Under the pieces are notes generated by a model. That model did not search any database, was not told the DNA's origin, and was given only the letters and a program-made list of their open reading frames with translations. A stretch of 7,403 bases of DNA from positions 1-7,403 of the forward strand of contig CAMLNG010000174.1 in NCBI GenBank assembly GCA_946481195.1, read 5' to 3'. Source of the DNA: an uncultured Chromatiaceae bacterium. Lineage in GTDB: Bacteria > Pseudomonadota > Gammaproteobacteria > Enterobacterales > Alteromonadaceae. Every line of letters starts with the position of its first letter. Position 1 is the stretch's first letter. A program made the translations under genes and the position numbers. Positions 1 through 4,785 of this stretch are shown in pieces.

Positions 1-587
1 AGTTCATCGCTCCAGTCACGTTTGGCCACATCCAGCCATAAAGTACCGGCCGAATCCGACAGATCCGAGGCGAAATCGCCGCTTAAACAAAACCGCAAAT
101 AGTCTTTTGGCAGCAATACCATGGCGACGCGGGCAAAAATGTCCGGTTCATGTTCGCGCAGCCAGAGTAATTTCGGCGCGGTAAAACCCGGCATCGCCAG
201 ATTGCCGGTGATGTCGGCAAGCTCAGGTACCCGCTCGGTCAGTTGCTGGCACTGCGCAAAACTTCGGCCGTCATTCCATAAAATCGCTGGGCGCAGCACC
301 TGATGCTGCGCATCCAGCAAAGTCGCGCCATGCATCTGACCGGCGAGGCCAATGGCTTTGACGGCGCTTAGATCGCGGCGCGCACTTAACTGGTCGAGGC
401 ATTGCTGTAGCGCTGACCACCAATGCGCCGGGTCCTGTTCTGACCAGAGCGGCTGTGGCCGGCTGACGGAGAGCGGCGCGCTTGCACTGTCAATTACACT
501 TTCACTTACTCTTTCAAGCGTGCGGTCTTTCGCATCCAGCAAAATCACTTTAATGCCGGAGGTACCTAAATCGATGCCGAGATACAT
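1..587 (-). CDS. xylB: Xylulokinase, N-terminal part (C-terminus beyond the left edge)
   Basis: Xylulokinase phosphorylates D-xylulose with ATP to D-xylulose 5-phosphate, the step that feeds xylose into the pentose phosphate pathway in the cytoplasm. The reading frame opens with ATG at 587 (minus strand) and stays open to base 1, giving 195 full codons of a protein usually about 480-500 residues long. It starts MYLGIDLGTSGIKVILLDAK, the FGGY-kinase phosphate-binding loop. It continues with LWSEQDPAHWW, GLAGQMHGATLLDA, RPAILWNDGRS, GNLAMPGFTAPKLLWL, LLPKDYLRFCLSGDFASD and SDSAGTLWLDVAKRDWSDE, which match E. coli XylB nearly block for block from memory. The start is secure because an in-frame TGA lies two codons upstream (TGA CCC ATG). 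No strong Shine-Dalgarno is visible. The gene is transcribed away from xylR, so the two share the 588-780 control region. The catalytic Asp of the second FGGY domain lies outside the window. Confidence 0.96.
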   Translation of the reverse strand, partial: MYLGIDLGTSGIKVILLDAKDRTLERVSESVIDSASAPLSVSRPQPLWSEQDPAHWWSALQQCLDQLSARRDLSAVKAIGLAGQMHGATLLDAQHQVLRPAILWNDGRSFAQCQQLTERVPELADITGNLAMPGFTAPKLLWLREHEPDIFARVAMVLLPKDYLRFCLSGDFASDLSDSAGTLWLDVAKRDWSDE

Positions 588-652
588 GGGTCACATCACT
601 TTTGTTGGCGGGAAAAGATGGGCTCATGCTTGGGGTTTGGCCGGGTTGCGGC

Positions 653-672
653 AATTATGAAAATTCATAATT
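653..672. promoter_or_regulatory. Perfect 9-2-9 palindrome, candidate XylR operator
   Basis: AATTATGAAAATTCATAATT is a perfect inverted repeat with 9 bp arms around AA. Its minus-strand half contains the best -10-like hexamer for xylB (CATAAT). The 13-mer GAAAATTCATAAT (659-671, plus) agrees at 8 of 9 specified positions with the E. coli XylR consensus as I recall it (gaAa-a--a-AAT). That consensus is usually found as direct repeats, whereas this site is palindromic. The assignment to XylR rests on position and this partial match; the palindrome itself is certain. It is too AT-rich and lacks a T-run, so it is not a terminator. Confidence 0.5.
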
Positions 673-721
673 TGCTGTTGAATTCTGTTTTCGTCTTCCA
701 GTCTGGCGATGGTGCAGTCTA

Positions 722-737
722 TTATCTGAGCGGATAA
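722..737. promoter_or_regulatory. Inverted repeat TTATC-N6-GATAA upstream of xylR
   Basis: TTATCTGAGCGGATAA has perfect 5 bp arms (722-726 and 733-737) around TGAGCG and lies 43 bp before the xylR start, overlapping the candidate -10 TATTAT (720-725). It could be an autoregulatory or cofactor site. It contains GAGCGGATAA, as the lac operator does, but lacks that operator's symmetry, so I do not call it a LacI site. The function is unknown. Confidence 0.25.
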
Positions 738-780
738 GACGATTTTACTGATAACCAAAAAAGATAAAGACGGTGGAATT

Positions 781-1977
781 ATGTTCAAGGCAAAACACAG
801 TATTACGCTGCTGTTTAACGCAAACAAAGTGTACGATCGACAGGTGATTGAAGGCATTGGACATTATCTGCAGTCGTCGAAAGTCGACTGGGATGTGTAC
901 CTCGAAGAAGACTTTTTATGCCGGCTGGAGCATATCCAGGAGTGGGGCGGCGATGGCATTATCGCTGACTTTGACGACATGAACATTCAGCGCGCCTTAG
1001 CAGGCACAGACAAACCGCTGGTGGGTGTTGGTGGCTCTTACGCCAACACGCAGGATTACCCGCCGGTGCCTTATGTCGCCACCGACAACTTTGCGCTGGT
1101 GCAGGCGGCGTACGAGCACTTAAAACGCAAAGGGCTGGACCGTTTTGCTTTTTACAGTGTGCCGGCTGATGAAAACCATCGCTGGGCAGTAGAGCGCGAA
1201 AACGCCATCAAAAAACTGACCGCCAAAGATGGTTACGACTGCCAGATTTACAGCGGCCATTGCACCAGGCCTGAGACCTGGCAGTACGCGATGAACCGGC
1301 TGACCGACTGGATCCAGTCGCTGCCAAAGCCCATCGGCATTATCGCCGTGACCGATTCCCGCGCCCGCCATCTGCTGCAGGCTTGTGAACACGTTGGCAT
1401 TATAGTGCCGGACAATATCGCCATTATCGGCATCGACGATGACGATATCGCCCGTTATTTAAGCCGCATCAGCTTAAGTTCGGTGACGCAAGGCTGTTTT
1501 GAAATGGGCTATCAGGCGGCGAAACTGCTGCATACCCAGCTCAATAATATCGATGTTGGCCGCAAGCGTATTCTGGTGTCGCCGGTCGGCGTGGCGTCGC
1601 GCCAGTCCACTGACTTTAAAGCACTGCGCGACCCTTATGTCATTCAGGCGATGCATTACATCCGCCGTAATGCCAGCCGTGGCGTCAAAGTAGAGCAGGT
1701 CACAGATTTTGTCGGGATCTCACGCTCCAACCTCGAACAGCGGTTTCGCACCGAGCGCGGCCATTCCATCCATACCGAACTGCATAATCAGAAACTGACC
1801 CGCGCCTGCAAAATGCTGCTGGATACGCAAGTGAACCCCACTGAAATCGCCAACTTATGCGGTTATCCGTCGCTGCAATATATGTACGCGGTGTTTAAAC
1901 GCCACTTTGGCCAGACACCAAAAGAATACCGCATGGCGCGCGGTGAGGCTTTTGTTGATCAGGCGGTGAATGATTAG
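781..1977 (+). CDS. xylR: XylR, xylose-responsive AraC-family transcriptional regulator
   Basis: XylR activates xylose catabolism and transport genes when it binds D-xylose. The 398-residue protein has the size and layout of E. coli XylR (392 residues). An N-terminal periplasmic-binding-protein-like sensor domain covers about residues 7-275, with diagnostic blocks HSITLLFNANKVYDRQVIEG, GDGIIADFDD, VGVGGSY, YVATDNFALV, GIIAVTDSRARHLLQACEH and ARYLSRISLSSVTQG. A C-terminal AraC double helix-turn-helix covers about residues 288-385: the first HTH is near 304-326 (GISRSNLEQRF), the second near 353-376, ending in CGYPSLQYMYAVFKRHFGQTPKEYR. ATG 781 is preceded by GGTGGA and its MF.....ITLLFNANK start aligns with the E. 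coli N-terminus. It is divergent from xylB, its likely target. No transmembrane segment is seen; it acts on cytoplasmic DNA. Nothing is missing or broken. The stop (TAG, 1975-1977) lies 16 bases before a REP hairpin that may serve as its 3' end. Confidence 0.97.
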   Translation: MFKAKHSITLLFNANKVYDRQVIEGIGHYLQSSKVDWDVYLEEDFLCRLEHIQEWGGDGIIADFDDMNIQRALAGTDKPLVGVGGSYANTQDYPPVPYVATDNFALVQAAYEHLKRKGLDRFAFYSVPADENHRWAVERENAIKKLTAKDGYDCQIYSGHCTRPETWQYAMNRLTDWIQSLPKPIGIIAVTDSRARHLLQACEHVGIIVPDNIAIIGIDDDDIARYLSRISLSSVTQGCFEMGYQAAKLLHTQLNNIDVGRKRILVSPVGVASRQSTDFKALRDPYVIQAMHYIRRNASRGVKVEQVTDFVGISRSNLEQRFRTERGHSIHTELHNQKLTRACKMLLDTQVNPTEIANLCGYPSLQYMYAVFKRHFGQTPKEYRMARGEAFVDQAVND

Positions 1978-1993
1978 TGCCGGTTAATTCATT

Positions 1994-2081
1994 GTACGGC
2001 GGCGCTTCGCTTGCCGTACCTACGTATATAAAAAATCCGTAGGTACGGTAAGCGAAGCGCGCTGGCCACCACGTGGCGTAC
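1994..2081. repeat. Left REPIN: inverted REP plus extended REP
   Basis: The inverted REP (minus strand, 2023 to 1994) is GTAG followed by a hairpin with 7 bp arms GTACGGC/GCCGTAC. After a 15 nt spacer (2024-2038) a second REP begins with GTAG at 2039-2042 on the plus strand. Together they make a long hairpin: 2002-2024 pairs with 2038-2060 at 22 of 23 positions around a 13 nt A/T-rich loop. The second REP is not standard: where its sister at 2796-2825 closes with CCACCGTAC, this one has extra bases including GCTGGCCACCACGTGGC before GTAC at 2078-2081. As RNA the stem could stop transcription or protect the xylR 3' end, but there is no U-tract. Confidence 0.85.
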
Positions 2082-2086
2082 GTATA

Positions 2087-2614
2087 TCACGCATCACCCT
2101 GAATGCCATCTGTGCTATTGCCACACCAATCGGCACTGTAAACACCTGCCGCGACATAACGATGAAAGGTGGAATAGGGCCAGTCTTGTACCCGCGCCAC
2201 CCAACCATGTTTCAGCGGATTGCGGTGCACATAGTCAAAATGGTGCTGGTAATCACTGGCATCACGAATTAAATGTTCCCAATAATGCCGTTGCCAGATC
2301 CCACGTTCATGTCTTAACTCCCGGCTTGGAGCACGGTATTCGCCTGCTGGTATTGCCCGTGAAAATGTTTTTTTGATATCCCGCCAACGCCCGGCAAAGT
2401 CACTGTCGCCAGCAGGTAAGGTCCAGATGCAATGCATATGGTCCGGTAACACGACCCACGCGTTAATCAGAAAGGGTTTTCGTTGGTGGACATTTCTAAT
2501 AGAAGATTTCAACAAATCAATCTGTTCAGTCAGCAAGTATTGTTGGCGGTGCTGCAGGTTGACGGTAAAAAACCAACAGGCGCCTGTAATTTGGGCACGA
2601 CGATAGTTTGGCAT
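2087..2614 (-). CDS. REP-associated tyrosine transposase (RAYT, Y1/HUH family)
   Basis: RAYTs are domesticated relatives of IS200/IS605 TnpA that nick and move or maintain REP palindromes. The 175-residue protein opens MPNYRRAQITGACWFFTVNL, the usual RAYT start. It carries the metal-binding HUH motif LPDHMHCIW (His59, His61), then WQRHYWEHLIRD (107-118) and HFDYVHRNPLKHGWV (125-139), where Tyr128 is the likely nucleophile, and DWPYSTFHRYV (144-154). No frameshift, stop or motif loss is seen, so the gene may be functional. A strong Shine-Dalgarno (GGAGG, about 2622-2626 on the minus strand) sits 7 nt before ATG 2614; a nearer ATG is out of frame. The stop ends 5 bases from the extended REP at 2039-2081. 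Single-gene unit, opposite in direction to its neighbours. Assignment to the family is firm; present activity is unknown. Confidence 0.94.
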   Translation of the reverse strand: MPNYRRAQITGACWFFTVNLQHRQQYLLTEQIDLLKSSIRNVHQRKPFLINAWVVLPDHMHCIWTLPAGDSDFAGRWRDIKKTFSRAIPAGEYRAPSRELRHERGIWQRHYWEHLIRDASDYQHHFDYVHRNPLKHGWVARVQDWPYSTFHRYVAAGVYSADWCGNSTDGIQGDA

Positions 2615-2685
2615 TCCATTGCCTCCGTTAGCTGTGTTCCAAATTGAAGTGTAGCTGTCCGAACGGCCTGTTGGTGGTCACTTGT

Positions 2686-2723
2686 GTACGCCACGTGGCG
2701 GCCAGCGCACTTCGCTTACCGTG
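2686..2723 (-). repeat. Right extended REP copy, inverted relative to 2044-2081
   Basis: Read on the minus strand, this 38 bp stretch matches 2044-2081 at 35 of 38 positions without gaps, so the RAYT gene lies between inverted copies of the same extended REP. It includes the perfect 12 bp palindrome CGCCACGTGGCG (2689-2700). The copy seems decayed at its outer end: the GTAG tag expected next to the stem (CTAC on the plus strand) is replaced by TTGATGG. It could be a cassette end or an orphan REP. Confidence 0.8.
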
Positions 2724-2750
2724 TTGATGGTTGCTTCGAATGTATCATTC

Positions 2751-2825
2751 GTACGGCGACACTTCGTTTGCCGTACCTACGTAGACAACAAGATCGTAGG
2801 TACGGTAAGCGCAGCGCCACCGTAC
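2751..2825. repeat. Right REPIN: two standard REPs head to head
   Basis: The inverted REP (minus strand, 2780 to 2751) and the direct REP (2796-2825) each start with GTAG and each form a hairpin with perfect 7 bp arms (GTACGGC/GCCGTAC and GTACGGT/ACCGTAC). They are 15 nt apart (2781-2795), exactly as in the left REPIN although the spacer sequence differs. The whole forms a 31 bp imperfect inverted repeat (2751-2781 with 2795-2825, 25 of 31 paired, several mismatches being G-U compatible). The bases just before both REPINs are also alike (TCATT then GTACGG). Confidence 0.85.
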
Positions 2826-2949
2826 GATTTTGATTAGCGTTGCACCCGGCCAAAAATCGCACAGCGCTGATGTGTTTTCATAACAGCCCCAGCATTGCCG
2901 TCTGGCGGTTTTTTCCTTCTAATTCATCAGGAAAAATGGAGAGACACTG
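2826..2949 (+). promoter_or_regulatory. Upstream region of the GH43-GH115 operon
   Basis: These 124 bp between the last REP and the GH43 start must hold the operon promoter unless transcription reads through from xylR. I see no convincing -35/-10 pair. An imperfect inverted repeat (CTGATGTG...CATAACAG, 2867-2886) is a weak operator candidate. A small GC hairpin (2897-2908) followed by six T (2909-2914) could be a weak terminator or attenuator-like element. A clear ribosome binding site, GGAGAG (2938-2943), lies 6 nt before ATG 2950. Confidence 0.4.
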
Positions 2950-4785
2950 ATGAATTTCACTTTAAAAACAACTGCGGCCGTGCTGGTCGCGCTCAGTATG
3001 ACAGCCTGCCAGGACGCCCAAGTGGCCGCCCCGGCAGCCGCGACGGCCACGCCTGTAGTCCAAGCCGCACCCGCGGCTGCTGCTTTTGACTGGTTTAGTT
3101 ACGAAGGCCGTGACCCGCAGTTCGCTGCGCCTGTCAGCGCCGGCACTTACCAGAATCCGGTTTTGGCCGGTTATTTCCCGGACCCGACCATCACCAAAAG
3201 AACCAATGCCGATGGCTCTGAAGATTTTTATATGGCGGTGTCGTCTTTTGTCATGACGCCAGGTCTGCCGATTTTGCACAGTAAAGATTTGGTGAACTGG
3301 CAGCTGATTGGCCATGCGCTGGAGCGCGATTCGCAGTTTGATATGCGCGGCCAGCAAATCTCGCAGGGCATTTACGCGCCGACGATCCGTTATCACGACG
3401 GCATGTTTTATCTGATTAACACCACAGTCGCGACGCAAACCACCAAAGGCGGCAATTTTATTATGACCGCAACAGATCCGGCCGGTCCCTGGTCGGATCC
3501 GATTTGGTTGCCGGAAGTGCCGGGCATAGATCCAGATATCTTTTTTGACGATGACGGCAAAATCTATATCACCCACAATGCCGAAGCGCCGGGTGAAGCG
3601 CTGTACGAAGGCCATCGTGCTATCTGGATGTGGCAATACGACCCGGTGCAAAAAGCGGTGCTGAAAGATTCGAAAAAACTGCTGGTTAATGGCGGCGTCG
3701 ATTTGGCGAAAAAACCAATCTGGATTGAAGCGCCGCACCTGATTAAACACAACGGTTGGTACTATCTGATTTGTGCCGAAGGCGGTACCGCCGACCAGCA
3801 TTCTGAAGTGGTGTTTCGCAGCAAAAGCCTGAACGAGCCTTTTGTGCCCTGGGAGAAAAACCCAATTCTGACGCAGCGTGATTTGGCGCCGCAGCGGCCA
3901 GATCCGGTGACCACCGCTGGCCACGCTGATTTTGTCCAGCTGGCGGACGGCAGCTGGTGGGCGGTGTTTCTGGCGACGCGCGCTTATGATGAGCAGTATT
4001 TTAATGCCGGCCGCGAGACCTTTTTATTACCGGTCAGCTGGCAGGACGGCTGGCCGATGATTCTGCCACAGGGCGAAGTGATCCCGATGCGGCCGGCGCT
4101 GCCGGCCAGCCTCGCCGGTAAAATGCCAAAAGTTGTAGATCCGCTGACCGGCAATTTCAGCTGGCGCGATGACTTCACCACGACGACGCTCAGCAAACAC
4201 TGGTACCAGCTGCGGGAACACAACAAAGCTAAATTACAGCTGGATGGCCAGCAGTTAATCTTAAAACCAGCTGCGACGCTGGCGACCATGGAGCAACCGG
4301 CTTTTGTCGCACGCCGGCAGCAGCATCTGCATTATGACGCCAGCACCGCGCTGCAGCTGCCAGCAGCCGGCAGTTCAGCGGGGATCGCCGCCTTTCAGAA
4401 CGAGCAATATCACTATTATCTCGGCGTGCGCCGCCATGCTGACGGTACCGAGATATTCCTCGAACAAGCCGCCGGTAGTGCGCCACAGCAACTGCTGAGT
4501 CAGCTGCTGCCGGGGACAGAGCCCAAGCAAATCCAGCTGAAAATTACCGGTGATAAAGGTGAAGTGCGGTTCTTTTATGCGCTTGGTGGCGTGGGTGGAG
4601 TTCCCGGCGGTGAAGAGCCTGCTAAAACCGACTGGCAGCCTGTAACAGGCCCACAAGGTGCGGTGTTTGACGGCAAAATCCTCAGTACGCAGGTCGCCAA
4701 AGGTTTTGTTGGTACCATGCTTGGTATGCACAGCCGGCTGGAACCGGCGGTGCAGACGACTGTTACAGCGACGGTTCAACCCTGA
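2950..4785 (+). CDS. GH43 beta-xylosidase / alpha-L-arabinofuranosidase, lipoprotein
   Basis: This glycosidase probably releases xylose or arabinose from xylo-oligosaccharides; the family does both and sequence reading cannot separate them. The 611-residue protein starts with a lipoprotein signal, LVALSMTAC with lipid-bearing Cys20. Gln at +2 (not Asp) favours the outer membrane. An Ala/Pro-rich linker (about 21-46) follows. The five-bladed GH43 catalytic domain (about 67-375) shows the three expected acids: Asp78 in YFPDPT (base), Asp194 in GIDPDIFFDDDGK (pKa modulator) and Glu260 in WIEAPHL (acid), plus His325 in TAGHADFVQ at the central ion site. A C-terminal concanavalin-like beta-sandwich typical of GH43 xylosidases covers about 405-607 (SWRDDFTTTTLSKHWYQLRE onward). 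ATG 2950 is preceded by GGAGAG and gives a proper signal sequence. It is first in an operon with the GH115 gene, whose start overlaps its stop. Confidence 0.93.
   Translation: MNFTLKTTAAVLVALSMTACQDAQVAAPAAATATPVVQAAPAAAAFDWFSYEGRDPQFAAPVSAGTYQNPVLAGYFPDPTITKRTNADGSEDFYMAVSSFVMTPGLPILHSKDLVNWQLIGHALERDSQFDMRGQQISQGIYAPTIRYHDGMFYLINTTVATQTTKGGNFIMTATDPAGPWSDPIWLPEVPGIDPDIFFDDDGKIYITHNAEAPGEALYEGHRAIWMWQYDPVQKAVLKDSKKLLVNGGVDLAKKPIWIEAPHLIKHNGWYYLICAEGGTADQHSEVVFRSKSLNEPFVPWEKNPILTQRDLAPQRPDPVTTAGHADFVQLADGSWWAVFLATRAYDEQYFNAGRETFLLPVSWQDGWPMILPQGEVIPMRPALPASLAGKMPKVVDPLTGNFSWRDDFTTTTLSKHWYQLREHNKAKLQLDGQQLILKPAATLATMEQPAFVARRQQHLHYDASTALQLPAAGSSAGIAAFQNEQYHYYLGVRRHADGTEIFLEQAAGSAPQQLLSQLLPGTEPKQIQLKITGDKGEVRFFYALGGVGGVPGGEEPAKTDWQPVTGPQGAVFDGKILSTQVAKGFVGTMLGMHSRLEPAVQTTVTATVQP

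Larger units (their letters stand above)
588..780. promoter_or_regulatory. Divergent xylB / xylR control region
   Basis: These 193 bp separate the starts of the divergent genes xylB (minus) and xylR (plus) and must hold the promoters of both. An AT-rich palindrome at 653-672 and an inverted repeat at 722-737 are described separately. For xylB, CATAAT (minus strand, 659 to 654) is a 5/6 match to the sigma-70 -10 box, with only a poor -35 (TCAACA, 681 to 676, 16 bp spacer), as expected for an activator-dependent promoter. For xylR, TATTAT (720-725) is a possible -10 with no good -35. The xylR ribosome binding site is GGTGGA at about 772-777, 3 bases before ATG 781. Promoter positions are inferred; only the gene geometry is firm. 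Confidence 0.7.
1994..2825. mobile_element. REP/RAYT cassette (REPIN, RAYT gene, extended REP, REPIN)
   Basis: This is a compact block of related palindromes around one RAYT gene. From left to right it holds an inverted REP (1994-2023), an extended REP (2039-2081), the minus-strand RAYT gene (2087-2614), a mirror-image extended REP (2686-2723), an inverted REP (2751-2780) and a REP (2796-2825). RAYT proteins are single-strand DNA transposase relatives that bind and cleave REP hairpins tagged with GTAG, and the genes are typically bracketed by their own REPs, as here. The cassette separates xylR from the xylan hydrolase operon and does not interrupt a recognisable gene. No target-site duplication is expected for this class and I find no convincing one. 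Outer limits are those of the outermost REPs. Confidence 0.8.

Noticed and set aside
352..660. 102-codon plus-strand frame opposite xylB
   Set aside because: It is antisense to the clear xylulokinase reading frame and extends only into the control region; its translation has no family resemblance.
722..737. LacI-type operator from the shared GAGCGGATAA string
   Set aside because: The symmetry centre and arms differ from the lac operator and no LacI-family gene is in the window.
1994..2825. CRISPR-like array from the repeated palindromic units
   Set aside because: The units alternate in orientation, are irregularly spaced, carry GTAG heads and flank a RAYT gene; these are REPs, not a CRISPR.
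1971..2837. TGATTAG on both sides of the REP cassette (1971-1977 and 2831-2837), possible target duplication
   Set aside because: Only seven bases, at unequal distances from the REPs, the left one inside the xylR stop region. HUH enzymes of this class do not normally make target duplications, so chance is the better explanation.
2867..2886. Possible CRP-like site (TGTG... near 2871)
   Set aside because: Only one half resembles the TGTGA half-site and the other half does not match TCACA at the right spacing.
2897..2914. Short GC hairpin with T-run before GH43 as a true terminator
   Set aside because: The stem is only 3 bp in either pairing, too weak for a confident intrinsic terminator, and it lies within the leader of a gene that must be transcribed.
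2962..3924. 320-codon open frame on the minus strand
   Set aside because: It lies wholly within the GH43 gene, opposite to a frame with signal peptide, catalytic acids and family motifs. Its translation is rich in Arg, His and Cys with no recognisable domain: a shadow of GC-rich codon use.
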